The position numbers and the translations under genes are program-made. A stretch of 64,000 bases of DNA from Malachius bipustulatus (lineage: Eukaryota > Arthropoda > Insecta > Coleoptera > Melyridae), in assembly GCA_910589415.1 (NCBI GenBank), contig OU342634.1, forward strand, positions 23,805,144 to 23,869,143, written 5' to 3'. Below the pieces are notes generated by a model, which made no database searches, was not told where the DNA came from, and was given only the letters and a program-made list of their open reading frames with translations. Every line of letters begins with the position of its first letter. The stretch's first letter is position 1. This document shows, piece by piece, positions 1-9,843 of this stretch.

Positions 1-633
1 GGCACATCCGCGGATCCACCAGTCAGTCGTTCCTACCATGCAAATTATTCAACACTGATTACGTCGATGAAACTGTACAAGATCCAGTAACAGTATAATT
101 ATGAGAAAAATACAGATGAGTAACAACAACATTGTATGATCAGGAGATTTCCATGCATGTACCCGCGGTGCAGGCTTCTGAACTTATTCTCTCATCTTAA
201 TGATAACGGTATCGTTAATCACCCTAATAATAATGAGCTGGAACCCGAGATGCAGATTAAAACGTCGTACATGTGCAGTGCAGCATATCTTTAACCATTG
301 CCTGTCAACCGTTCATTAACATGGGGTATTTCGCTGCAGTGTCAGAGTTAAGTGAGCATCACGATCACGGTGTGACAGCATCCCGCTCCTGAAAATTGTC
401 TCGATGTCGCGTAACTGTGGTAAAAGGTTACTTCTCTTTGCATGGTCACTTATACACACATGAATGACAATGTTTATTGTGGTTTTGTTTCTTTGTTACG
501 ACATCGAGTTAAAGTCAGACATCGCCTTTTGAATTAACATAGACAATACCGGAATACTGGCAATGACTATGTTTCTTATTGTCGGCTTTAATGACCAATG
601 AGAGGAATTTTAATTAAACAATAATAATTATCA
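1..633. other. Non-coding DNA, no recognised feature
   Basis: No open frame of note, repeat pair or RNA signature was recognised. It is slightly richer in GC than most of the window. It ends where the left Penelope-like fragment begins. Confidence 0.5.
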
Positions 634-683
634 AATAAAAATAAAACTCTAGGTCATATGAGTATAATTTATTGAAAAGTAGC

Positions 684-723
684 TTGTCAACCGGTTTCGG
701 GGGTTAGCCCATCATCAGGACAA
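684..723 (-). ncRNA. Hammerhead-ribozyme-like core, left end of PLE
   Basis: On the minus strand the order is TTGTC, CTGATGA, a short GGG...CCC hairpin, GAAA, ACCGGT, T, then GACAA. TTGTC and GACAA can pair as stem I. CTGATGA and GAAA are the conserved hammerhead core boxes. ACCGGT is self-complementary, which would give a minimal stem III that needs dimerisation, as described for PLE hammerheads. The closing pair of stem II is not canonical. This copy is sense relative to the main PLE ORF and lies 3' of it. Activity is inferred, not shown. Confidence 0.55.
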
Positions 724-865
724 CTGAAGTGAGATTTATGTCAAATAGAGATGTTTTTATATAAAATTATTAATTAAAAAATTATTATTGGTTAATTACA
801 ATTACAAAGGATACTCACTTGTCAGTTATTGGCAATTTCAGACAATTACAGAGGTGTTAACATTG

Positions 866-1397
866 TATACAGGGTGTTAAGAAAATGACGGATAAACTCT
901 TCAGTACATTGTAGAGGACACTCAGTAGAGTACGGGAAAAATATTTAAAAAAATTCTGGTCTTCAATTTGGTGAGATAAAAAATGCCAAAGTTAACATTT
1001 TACTATCTTTGTTTTTCAGTATTTGCAAAAAAATTAATGATTTTACAGATATAAAAAAGGTACTTTAATCGTTATCAATTGAAAAAATTGCTTAAGATGT
1101 ATTACTGGCTTGGAAAATTTAATAAGAATTTTTGTTCTTTTCTAAGATGCTGAAAAAAAAAGCATTTGGCAACAACGGTTTTGATACCTTGAATACATAC
1201 ATTGTTAGAAATTAGACGAAATTACCAAATACCAACTGTTATCGTGTTAAACGTTGCCAAATTTATTGTTCAATATTTTGTTTATATCTTTTAAAATGTA
1301 GCTCTGGATTTTTTAAAATTATTTTTCCCGTACTTTACTTAGTGTCCCCTACAATGTACTGAAGAGTTTATCCGTCATTTTCTTAACACCCTGTATA
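866..1397. mobile_element. TA-flanked MITE, TATACAGGGTG termini, inserted in PLE fragment
   Basis: It starts TATACAGGGTGTTAAG and ends with the reverse complement CTTAACACCCTGTATA. The inverted terminal arms are about 80 bp and about 90% matched (868-950 with 1310-1397). The middle is AT-rich and non-coding. The flanks rejoin as the uninterrupted PLE sequence seen near 4925-4945, with only a TA duplicated, so the insertion point is clear. TA target choice points to mobilisation by a Tc1/mariner-type transposase. Unlike its larger relatives in this window it is not palindromic through the centre. Confidence 0.85.
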
Positions 1398-1494
1398 CAT
1401 GTGATAGACGAAGATGAAGGTTCTATATTATAAGACTCAATAACAATAATTATTGTCGTACAAAAATTCCAAAGGATTATGTTACTTACATTGA

Positions 1495-1938
1495 TGTTAA
1501 AGCTAATTTAAACCTTTTCGAAGTGAAAAGGGTTGAGATTGATTTACCTATTGAAGATAGGATTTGATATTACATATTATTATGACATTTTTAACAGAGC
1601 AAGTTAAACTGGACCGAACCGTGAGGCGGGACCACCAGGAAATGAGAGAAATTAATTATTGATATTTTAACAAGATGGAGGTCCCTTATCTTTTGGATGA
1701 CGTAGAATATTTTAAGGTAAGAAGAAGAATGTCTATTTTTCAAGATGTGACGTCAATCAATCAATCAATCCATCAGTAACAATGACAAGCCACAAGTTAA
1801 AACTAAAAACGTGTAACATGTCATATTTCAAGTAACAATTACTGGCTGTCAATTGTCAGGTAAGATCAATGTCAACGTCAATCTCTTACAAAAATATGAA
1901 AATTATAATATAAATTGGTACTATATAATAGTTATTTA
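1495..1938. other. Non-coding DNA, no recognised feature
   Basis: AT-rich sequence with a short CAAT-type microsatellite near 1755-1772 and nothing else recognised. It separates the PLE fragment from a small palindrome. Confidence 0.5.
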
Positions 1939-2060
1939 TTATACAAGAGAAAAAAGTGATAGATTTTAGCTCGAGATGTGATTTCGTCCCCGACGCGTTT
2001 AGCGGAGGGGACAAACACATCGAGAGCTAAAATCGCACTTTTTTCTCGTGTGTAATATAC
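1939..2060. repeat. Short palindromic (foldback) repeat
   Basis: The left arm TATACAAGAGAAAAAAGTG...TTTTAGCTCGA is mirrored by TCGAGAGCTAAAA...CACTTTTTTCTCGTGTGTAATATA. A GC-rich loop (CCCCGACGCG) lies at about 1988-2010. Arms are about 50 bp with a few mismatches. The size and AT-rich ends suggest a small MITE, but no target duplication was confirmed. Confidence 0.65.
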
Positions 2061-2685
2061 AATTTTTTCTGCGAGAAGAAATATCAGTGTTAGAATGTCG
2101 AAAAACGTAGTTAGATAACTGAAAATTATGTCGGAAAAATGATTTATGTTAAACTTGGATTTTCAAACTGTCTTTTATCGTAATTGACGTTGCCTGAGTA
2201 ACGAAACGATTTAATTATTACATAAACGTCATATTAATGTAATTAAAATTGAAGACAGTTTTGCAAAGATTCTTGTTAGTTTTCGATGAGTGAATTTAAT
2301 AATATATGGATAGTGATTATTATGAAAATTCCCTTAATAATTGCCATTTGGATAATAAGGTAACTTTACTTTACGTATATTTTATATAAATTTAATGATA
2401 TCTGAGTGTTAATAGTAGCTATACCTAAGCCGCCATTTCGGGGAAATAAGTACTCATTTATTTCCCTGCTAATTCATTTATTTCCCCGATAAGATGCAGC
2501 TCATATAATGAGGCATTTTTCTACCTGTCAACGGGGAAAAAAGGTCAAACTTATAGCCCGTCGCAGAAAAAAAATGTAAATAAACAAATCTTGGTTAACG
2601 GCAACTAAAATTACAATAATAGACTATGTTATAACAATTGAATTGAACAAAAATTAGAAAAATAACAATAAGGAAATGGGACTCG
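2061..2685. other. Non-coding DNA and PLE 3' flank
   Basis: No gene was recognised. A short self-complementary stretch around TTTCGGGGAAATAAG and TTATTTCCCCG lies near 2435-2490. The 3' end of the PLE probably lies close to 2640-2685, but no terminal repeat or tail fixes it. Confidence 0.4.
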
Positions 2686-4999
2686 CTAGTCAGGAGGTTT
2701 TTCTTGAAATTGAGGTAATGTTTTATATAAGGGATTGAATTTGAAAAAGAAATTGATCTGATTGTTAAGGCATTTTACATCTTTTCTATTTTGTGCTTTG
2801 TCTATTTCATAACTTTCAAACAAATCAAGTAAAAGTCCTCTTTTATCGGTCTGTTTAAGTATTATGCTACATTCTCTGTAATTAAAATCATGGTTATTGA
2901 ATTTTAAGTGATGACCAAATTGTGAGATGTCATGTTTCTTGATATGTTCATCTATTCTAGTTTTTAAATTCCTGCAAGTTTGTCCAACATATATACTATT
3001 ACAGTTTTGGCAATTTAGTTGGTAAATACCGCTTTTTGATAGTTTGTCTAGTTCATCTTTATTGTGGACTAACGTTTGTGCCAAGGTGTTAGAAGAGGAA
3101 AAAGAAATTTTAGAGTTTGAGTGTTTTTGTATTATGTTTGAAATCTGTGACGAAATGGGTCCTATGTACGGCATTGAAAAATATTTAGGGGTAAGTAAAG
3201 TTTGTGTGTGATTGTAAGGAGATGTAATATTTCTATTTCTGATGTATTTTTCATTGATTTTTTCAATTATGTCTGGGTCGAATCCGTTATTGATTGCTAT
3301 AGTTTTTAAAATTTGAAGTTATTTATTATAGTTTAAATTTGATAAAGGTACATTGTTTAGTCTGTATATGAATGCTGATAATTTATATTGAAAATGGTGA
3401 TTTGAATTAAAATTAATAACGTGGTCAGTCTGTGTAGGTTTGCGATAAATATCAAATTCTATATTCTTTTCGTTGCGGGTTACAGTCAGGTCTAAAAAAT
3501 TAATTTTGTTATTAGTTTCTATTTCAACAGTGAATTTAATGTTGGTGTTTATTGTATTCAAATAATTTAGTATGTCTGTTACTGTGTTTAGATCGCCTTC
3601 AACTATTACATATCTCGTCCAAAGTTTAATGTATTTGAAGATCTCTGATTTGGTTAATGTTCTTTCCAGATCATCCATAAAAAATTCTGCTAGAAGTGGA
3701 GAAAGACTGTTACCCATAGCGAGTCCATCATTTTGTATCCAAAAAAGGTTATTAAATTGGAAAAAATTCGGTTTTAAGGCATATCTTAAGAGAGAAATTA
3801 TGTCTATTGCGTCCTCTACAGGAATGTTGTCTTTTAGGGATCTAAAGATAATGTCCTATAGTGGGATCTAAAGGGATCGAAGTGAAGAGATTAGTTACGT
3901 CAAAAGAAACCATTATGTGTCTGTTTGTTACTTCGAAGTCAGAGAGTTTCTTAATGAATTCATTATTGTTTTTAATTGAAAATTCAGGTTTGAAGTTTGT
4001 TAGTTTTTGTAAGATATTTTTAAGGAAAATGTTGAGATTACATCCAGGGGTACCAATTTGAGATACTACAGGTCTGACAGGTATATTGTTCTTATGTAAT
4101 TTAGGTAATGCGTATAATCTAGGTGGGCGGAAATTGCTGGGAACTAAAAATTTAGCTTCGTATTTGTTTAGAGTAGTTTCTAATGTTTCTATAAGTATTT
4201 TCAGGGTTTTATGATATTTATTAGTAGGATTATAATTTAATTGTGAGAAATTACCCCCTTGCAGGAATTCTTCTATTTTTGATATGTATGTAGCTTTCTC
4301 CATAATAACTGTGCACCCTCCTTTGTCAGCTTTAGTAATAATGAGATGGTTTTGTTTTATTTTATTCCTAATTTTAACGAGTGTTTTTTGTTCTTTATTG
4401 TTGATATGGTTAGATTTGAATTTATTGTGTAAGTTTATGTAGTTATAGAATGTGTTGTTACATTTATTTCTAATAAGTTGTTTTGTGTCATTGTCTATAT
4501 CACATTTTTCTATTATAAAGTCTGTGTATAATGAAAGGTAATGTACATCTCTATTGTTAAAATTGAATAATGAATATTTGAGACCTTTATTTAAGAGTTC
4601 TAATTCTTCACTCCCAAAATTGGTGTTAGATAAATTAACTGTTCTAATGTTAAATTTATGAAATGAATTTTGTTGAGTGGATATTCTAACTTTATGTGAT
4701 CTTAATGAGTTGAGTTTATTGTTTAGTCTATTTTTCATCTCCAAGACAGCGAGAGCCACTTCCTCTAACAATTCACTGTGAAAATTATTAAAAATATGAT
4801 ATGGTAAAATTGAAATGATTTTATTATATGTGGTCTTTAGTTTAGAGTTAAAATAATCAATGTAAGTAACATAATCTTTTGGAATTTTTGTACGACAATA
4901 ATTGTTATTGAGTCTTATAATAGAACCTTCATCTTCGTCTATCACATGTATATACAATGTTAACACCTGTAATTGTCTGAAATTGCCAATAACTGACAA
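2686..4999 (-). pseudogene. Penelope-like polymerase (RT + GIY-YIG), degraded
   Basis: The product would be a PLE polymerase, which reverse-transcribes element RNA at a nick made by its GIY-YIG domain. The first open segment (4999-3842) has PLE N-terminal and RT motifs: ITKADKGGCTVI, RPPRLYALPKLHK, PVRPVVS and SFDVTNLFTSIP. The second (3717-3319) has MGNSLSPLLAEFFM and the palm region. The third (3174-2686) has GIYQL and IYVGQT spaced as in GIY-YIG nucleases, plus a CQNC pair. Breaks seen: a frameshift near 3842-3850; an in-frame stop at 3319-3321, after which the same frame runs on; and loss of the catalytic aspartates. The palm reads RYVIVEGD where the family has a YVDD box, consistent with a short in-frame deletion near 3606-3616. 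The copy cannot encode an active RT. The start at 4999 follows the hammerhead-containing leader. Confidence 0.9.
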
Positions 5000-5091
5000 G
5001 TGAGTATCCTTTGTAATTGTAATTAACCAATAATAATTTTTTATTATTAATTTTATATAAAAACATCTCTATTTGACATAAATCTCACTTG

Positions 5092-5136
5092 CAGTTGTCC
5101 TGATGATGGGCTAACCCCCGAAACCGGTTGACAAGC
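5092..5136 (+). ncRNA. Hammerhead-ribozyme-like core, right end of PLE
   Basis: TTGTC (5095-5099) is followed at once by CTGATGA (5100-5106), a GGG...CCC mini-stem, GAAA (5120-5123), self-complementary ACCGGT (5123-5128), T, and GACAA (5130-5134), which pairs with TTGTC. This is the type-I hammerhead order, with cleavage expected after the T at 5129. It is on the strand opposite to the PLE ORF. Hammerheads in PLE pseudo-LTRs are established; the antisense position here follows from the inverted arrangement of the ends. The non-canonical closing of stem II lowers confidence in activity. Confidence 0.55.
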
Positions 5137-5185
5137 TACTTTTCAATGAATTATACTCATATGACCTAGAGTTTTATTTTTATTC

Positions 5186-5797
5186 GATGAATTTGAGTAT
5201 ACTATGGCCAACCTATATAGTAGGATTAACTTTAAAAAGTCAGATGTGACGTTACACTAACCGTCCGAATTAATATTTTTAATTTCACCAGAAAATGTCA
5301 AACAATTAATTGTCAAGTTGTGAACGAGCGTAAATTATTGAAGGAAATCATTCAAATATGAATTGAACCGCTTACGTCAGTTTGAGAGCCACTGACAACT
5401 ACATAAAATTTATTCACGTAATGACATTCTATCCTCTGTGTTGTGCATTTAATTCTCATTCAAAACCAATGTTGACGTATACTTATTTATGCGGGATGGA
5501 GTGTTTAGACAGACTGGACGGTTACTATAAAAACCACGTATATGAAACAAAATAAATCGAACTATCAAATGGAGGTGTATTCTTAATCGATACGTATGAC
5601 TTTTTAGACTTTATTGGACTATAGAATAATAATTATTGTAAATACTACTGTAACGAGATTGGAGTTGTAAGATAATTAATCAGAATGATCAGAATAACTC
5701 GAAATTTCTTAAAGTTGTTGTATTAATCAAGTACATGATTTGATACTTATAATGAAAAATTCTTGAATCCAGTGACAGAGATCTGGGTATTTTGTTA
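5186..5797. other. Non-coding DNA, no recognised feature
   Basis: AT-rich sequence right of the PLE. No open frame, repeat pair or RNA motif was recognised. Confidence 0.5.
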
Positions 5798-6175
5798 ACT
5801 TTTTTTATTGAATAATTTCTCACTGATTTTAATGCAAATTTGTTACTTTTGGTAGACACCTCGTTTCGTTTAACGGAGAAAAGTCATGTTATGTTCTTGT
5901 CGTAGGAGGCACTGTTTTCAAGATTTTTCACAAAATAGGAACCCATGCAAGCTTTTTGACTTTTTTCAATTCAGCACGCTTTAATAATTTCTGAAAATAC
6001 TCAATAGTATTCATATTTTACTTCGTACGGGTTCGTACATGGTAAAGTAGGTATATCGGAAACATTGCCTGGAAAAGTAAGATGACTTTTCTCCTCTAAA
6101 CAAAACGGGGCATCGACTAAAAATGTCAAATTTATATTAAAGTCAGTGACGTAAAAATTATTTACTAAAAAATAT
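5798..6175. repeat. Foldback (inverted-repeat) element
   Basis: The left arm from about 5799 (TTTTTTATTGAATAATTTC...CACTGATTTTAATG...GTTTAACGGAGAAAAGTCAT) is mirrored by a right arm ending at about 6172 (ATGACTTTTCTCCTCTAAAC...TTAAAGTCAGTGACG...AATTATTTACTAAAAAA). Arms are about 110-120 bp with several mismatches, around a spacer at about 5905-6050. It is non-coding and probably an old MITE. Its right end lies two bases from the target duplication of the next LTR. Confidence 0.7.
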
Positions 6176-6496
6176 GTATACTATAACGAACACCGCTCTG
6201 GAAAAATTCTAGTAATTGCTTCTTTAACCTTTAACATTCTAGTCCACAATTTGCTTGTTTGTTTACATTCTCTTTTTTTATACTGAGTTAGTCAATGACA
6301 TGTTCGCGACAGTTCCAGTCACATGTCATGTGACACATCGACAGACAGACGTTAGTTCTATGGATTTCTGGAGTGGGATCGCTGAACAATCTGACATTTC
6401 CAGAATCCATGAATCGACGGCTGGTGCGCCGGTGCGACGTTCGAGAATGTACCTGCTAGAACGGAGTAGAACGTGACTACTGATGCACCGGGGGAC

Positions 6497-6504
6497 TATA
6501 TAAG
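6497..6504 (+). promoter_or_regulatory. TATA box of LTR copy 1
   Basis: TATATAAG sits in a GGGGGACTATATAAGGACA context conserved with the second LTR copy, about 315 bp from the LTR start. A start site about 30 bp downstream would define the U3/R border. Confidence 0.65.
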
Positions 6505-6733
6505 GACAGCCTGCGGTTGCGTGGAAAGTAGTAGTATCCTGAACGTGAAACAGTGAAGACTGAAGTATAGACAGAGCAGAAGTGAAGTGTGAAGTAAGGG
6601 AGCCAGTAGTGACAGATAGAAAGAATAGACAAGTGCAAGGTGCAAGTAGTACTTAGTAGTGTTGTAGTCAGCTGTTTGTGTTTTGATTATTTAGAATAAT
6701 TATTAGAGGTTATAAGTACTTGTGGTGTTAAAC

Positions 6734-6739
6734 AATAAA
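6734..6739 (+). terminator. Polyadenylation signal of LTR copy 1
   Basis: AATAAA in an AACAATAAAGGAATTT context, identical in the second LTR copy at 59640-59645. It lies near the LTR end, as expected for R/U5. Confidence 0.55.
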
Positions 6740-6789
6740 GGAATTTACAGACTTTGGTGGTGATTTATTTATTGTGAGACCCGTAACAA

Positions 6790-6956
6790 TACATTAGTAT
6801 GGAAATTGTGTACAGTAACTGACAGTACTAAAAAAGCAATTTCGGAGAAGCGGCAAGCGGAAAATTTTTCTCGCAACGAAAGTTTCTACTTGCCGCTTCT
6901 CTGAAATTACTTTTTTGGAAATGTCAGTTACTGTACACAATTTCCGTACCGATGTA
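6790..6956. mobile_element. Small palindromic MITE
   Basis: The left arm TACATTAGTATGGAAATTGTGTACAGTAACTGAC...GAGAAGCGGCAAG is mirrored by CTTGCCGCTTCTC...GTCAGTTACTGTACACAATTTCCGTACCGATGTA. Arms are about 65 bp and roughly 90% matched, around an AT-rich loop. It begins inside the right target duplication of the solo LTR, so the LTR inserted at its very edge. Confidence 0.8.
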
Positions 6957-7199
6957 TAGGTAACAACACTTCCAGATCTCCGCCTCTGGATCAAATAATG
7001 ATTCTTTGGGAGAATCGAATCATGTACTTCAATTAACGCAGCTACTGAATTCCATGCATTGAGCCAATTTTGATCAATTCAAGAAAATGAATTTACTTTC
7101 AAAAAACTCAAGCCCTGTATTTCGATAACTAAGAACTTTTCGATGTACCTATGTTGTGTAAAAGTTTCTTCCTTAAAATGACTGTTTCTATCGAAAAAT

Positions 7200-7820
7200 A
7201 CTTTACTTTAAACTGGGACACCCTGTACCCTGTACCTACAGGATGGGAAAATTTTTAATACAATTGAATAATAAATGTTTCTGTTGAAACAGAGCTAGAA
7301 TTAATTAACGGGAGACTGAAATATGCTGAAAATAAGTGAAAAATCGAGATTTCTTATTTTAGCCAAAACTTCTTAATTATTGAAAAGAAATTCATTATTT
7401 TTTGTAGGTTCCATGAGTCATCAAGAGAAATTTCTCCATTTGACATTTATGAAATTTTCAAAGCCGACTACATTTCATGGTTTTCATAGTCAAGTTTTGT
7501 TTTTCTCAAAGTTTTATGTCTCAGTTTTATGTTATTCGGTATAGGAAAAATCAAGAAACCAAAAATAATGTTTAAAATAATAATAAAAAATTATTCTCCT
7601 TTTCCCGAAAAAAGGTAATTTTTTTCACTGAATGACGTTAAAAAAGTCATATCGTTCACTTTGCTTGAAACGAAGTTTTATAGCTGTGAAAACTCTGGGA
7701 TCCTAAATTTTGTTTCAGATTCTTGATAAGTATAATATAATAGTATAACTGACCCTGTATCGCCCACCGTTCAAGAAATATACCAATGATGGGTACCACA
7801 AAAATTTCTCACCCTGTATA
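7200..7820. mobile_element. Degraded CAGGGTG-type palindromic element
   Basis: The left part holds GGGACACCCTGTA and the right end TCACCCTGTATAATA. The interior 7335-7520 (AAAATCGAGATTTCTTATTTTAGCC, then GACATTT...GCCGACTA) matches the left arm of the intact element at 61938-62941. The right arm no longer mirrors the left well, so this is an old, diverged member of that subfamily. Non-coding. Confidence 0.55.
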
Positions 7821-8559
7821 ATAAAAATAAATTATATTTTGTGAACTACCGAAGTCCAGGCCTATTTTATAATTGACATAAAAAAGCCCCAAACGAACGG
7901 TCACCCAAAGTATAATGCGTAACAGGATGACTTTTATTTTTGTCCTAATAAAATATGACACACCCTTTTCACACATTTTTATAAATTGAATACCTACCTC
8001 AAGGTATAGGTACCCCTTTGTAATAACACGCTTTAATTCAATAATGCTTGCTCTAATCATTTTTTTACTCTTCGATTATTGGCGTTGTTATTATTTTTTT
8101 AAATTAGTTGTAAAAAATTAATTTCTTGGGTTATTAAAAGCAAAAAATAATAAAAAGGAGTACCTATACTTGGAAAAATACTAATACAACGGAAGCGCTA
8201 TAGATCTCCTTTCGCATGAATATCATACAAAAATAAACTTCACGATCAATGTCCATTTACTTCATCTTTATAAAAATATGATTTTTTTCCCACAATTAAT
8301 CAAATGAATCCTTAAAAATCTTATTATTATTCCAAAGAAATGGAATTGCCTTCTCCATTGCCTTTCACAAATTATCGTAGCATTTATGAAAAGTTCCCCA
8401 TTTCTACCGGAAATGTATACCGAAAAACAGAAAGACAAAAATATATAAAAAGATATAAAATATATCAACATTTCGTTTCCTAAAAATATTTTCCTTATTG
8501 ACGATCATTACCTAATGAGGATACATACCCACACACGACATACGAGTACATATATGTTA
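7821..8559. other. Non-coding AT-rich DNA
   Basis: Short frames are present on the minus strand, but none has recognisable motifs. No repeats were identified. Confidence 0.45.
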
Positions 8560-8760
8560 CTTGTAGCGGTCTGAACGAAGCCAGACATTGGCCTCGCTAT
8601 ATCGAAATATTCGACCAATAAGAATCGAATTCGGGGCGCCTGGTGCTGTTTTTTAAAACCACCTGCCGATTTCCACCGGGGCACCCTCCAATATTGAGAG
8701 TGTGTCGGAAGGCCTCTAAGTTGCGACACTGTATATAAGCAGAAACGTGATGGCATATAC
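8560..8760 (+). promoter_or_regulatory. Promoter-like GC-richer patch with TATA box
   Basis: A GC-richer island in AT-rich DNA holds a CCAAT motif at about 8615 and a strong TATATAAG at 8732-8739 (context ACTGTATATAAGCAGAAACG). It begins TGTAGCGG, so it could be the U3 of an unrecognised LTR. I could not find a matching end or target duplication. No gene follows downstream. Confidence 0.3.
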
Positions 8761-9204
8761 TCTCTTTGATCAGAATGTACGAACCAAGGGTTTTTCAATT
8801 TAATAACGACTATCGTTAATTGATTCTTTTTATATTCGCATTCATTTCGGGATTTCTGAACGTATCGTGTATAAGAACTATAGTTCATTTGTATTATTTT
8901 TAAATTTATATAACTAGGTAATATGTATAACTAGGTATATGGTTTATAGTATATCGTATAGTGTTATATACCTCTGCTTTAATCATCAGTTTGAAAATTT
9001 TGATAGAGTAAAATTTGAAAATTTCTTTCAAGGAAGCAAGAGTTCAAATTCGCTAAAATGCAAGTTAACAAAAACGTTAGAATGACAGTTTCAATGAATC
9101 AATATCAAGCAAAAACATCAATCAAAAAATAAAAATTTTCATTTTTGATGAAACAAAATTCTCGGAAAATTCGTCAAGTGATCCTTCATCCTCAATCACG
9201 AGGA
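8761..9204. other. Non-coding DNA, no recognised feature
   Basis: AT-rich sequence between the promoter-like patch and the inverted-repeat element. Nothing was recognised. Confidence 0.45.
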
Positions 9205-9575
9205 GGTAAAAAAAATTGGAGTCAAATTTTTGGTGTTACTTTATTAACGCATTGCAATAAGCCACCTATACCGATTTCGGTCTACTTGTATCATCTTCAG
9301 GGGTAAAAGGACGGCGTAACTTTAAAAGAAAGAAAAGTTGGGGTAGTTGAAACATTACAAAATGACTTACAGTAAGCGGTGTTAAACGTTCAGAGGGGTG
9401 TAAAAATTAATACTACTCATCAGTTTGTAGGTTTCAACTACCCCAACTTTCCATTCTTTTACAGTCGTTCTTTGGTCCCTGAAGATGATCTAGTAGACCG
9501 AAACCGGTAGGCTGCTTAAAGCAATATTATGTTAATAAAGTCACACCAAAAATTTGACTACCTACAATTTTTTTT
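9205..9575. mobile_element. Inverted-repeat element with hammerhead-like arms (PLE-related?)
   Basis: The left arm 9207-9310 and right arm about 9470-9575 are inverted copies. Both include AGTCAAATTTTTGGTGT.ACTTTATTAAC, a CCGAAA.CGGT block and CTGAAGATGAT. A second inverted pair inside (AGTTGGGGTAGTTGAAAC at about 9336, mirrored at about 9430) continues the foldback. On each arm the order CTGAAGA, short hairpin, CCGAAA(C/T)CGGT resembles the hammerhead core in the PLE of this window. This suggests a non-autonomous PLE derivative built from two opposed pseudo-LTRs. There is no ORF. Assignment to PLE is inference. Confidence 0.6.
9470..9516 (+). ncRNA. Hammerhead-like core, right arm of 9205-9575 element
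   Basis: CTGAAGA (9479-9485; the fifth base is variable in hammerheads) is followed by TCTA/TAGA, which can pair as stem II. Then come GAAA (9500-9503) and self-complementary ACCGGT (9503-9508). Stem I is weak. The left arm has a mutated counterpart on the minus strand (CTGAAGA at 9294-9300, with CGAAATCGGT). Candidate only. Confidence 0.35.
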
Positions 9576-9843
9576 TCCAAATCCGCGTTAATAAATCAAG
9601 CATGCCTTGACAAGAGCATTATCTTCGTTTTCTGCGTAGGTAAAGTATAAGGTGTTCGAAAACGAATCCGTTATGGAGTAGGCCCTGACACAAAGAGGTT
9701 TGTCTTAGCTTAATCTACTCTTCACAACTGACAGCTCTTGATTTTTTTAGGTTAGGACAGTTGTCAAAACATTCAAGAACGTTAATAAAATAGGCACTCG
9801 CTTTATTGACATTTTTCATAAGACAGATAAATAAATCAATTAA

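Larger units (their letters stand above)
634..1494 (+). mobile_element. Penelope-like element, 5' partial copy (inverted relative to main copy)
   Basis: Once the MITE at 866-1397 is removed, this stretch matches the reverse complement of the right end of the main PLE (about 4850-5185). The match covers the AT-rich terminus, the hammerhead-like block, the 5' UTR and the first part of the ORF, including the region encoding IDEDEGS and RTKIPKDY. Homology stops near 1494, after TTACATTGAT. The fragment therefore reads on the plus strand while the main copy reads on the minus strand, so the pair forms terminal inverted repeats around the element. PLEs are known to carry direct or inverted partial copies (pseudo-LTRs). 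Whether this piece arose in the same integration or as a separate insertion cannot be told here. It has no coding capacity. Confidence 0.85.
2686..5185 (-). mobile_element. Penelope-like retroelement, main copy
   Basis: The element reads on the minus strand from its 5' terminus near 5185 (CTAGAGTTTTATTTTTATT at the plus-strand end), through a ~190-bp 5' region with a hammerhead-like core, the RT region and the GIY-YIG endonuclease. It ends near 2686. Its 5' part is repeated inverted at 634-1494. RT plus C-terminal GIY-YIG is the defining arrangement of PLEs. The coding region is broken (see the pseudogene entry), so this is a dead copy. Confidence 0.9.
6182..6788 (+). mobile_element. Solo LTR of an LTR retrotransposon (copy 1)
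   Basis: This 607-bp block is repeated as 59212-59694. Both begin TATAACGA(A)CACCGCTCTGG and end GTGAGACCCGTAACA. Both carry a TATA box (TATATAAG) in mid-element and AATAAA about 50 bp before the end, the layout of U3-R-U5. Copy 1 is flanked by a perfect 4-bp duplication ATAC (6178-6181 and 6789-6792), as expected of integrase-mediated insertion. No gag or pol sits beside it, so it is a solo LTR left by recombination. A 4-bp duplication and GTAACA end suit a Gypsy-type element, but the family is not proven. Confidence 0.8.

Noticed and set aside
6255..6476. 73-codon plus-strand frame
   Set aside because: It lies wholly inside the solo LTR U3 region and is not conserved in the second LTR copy.
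8508..8888. 126-codon minus-strand frame
   Set aside because: It has no recognisable domain and runs antisense through a promoter-like patch; there is no supporting splice or codon signal.
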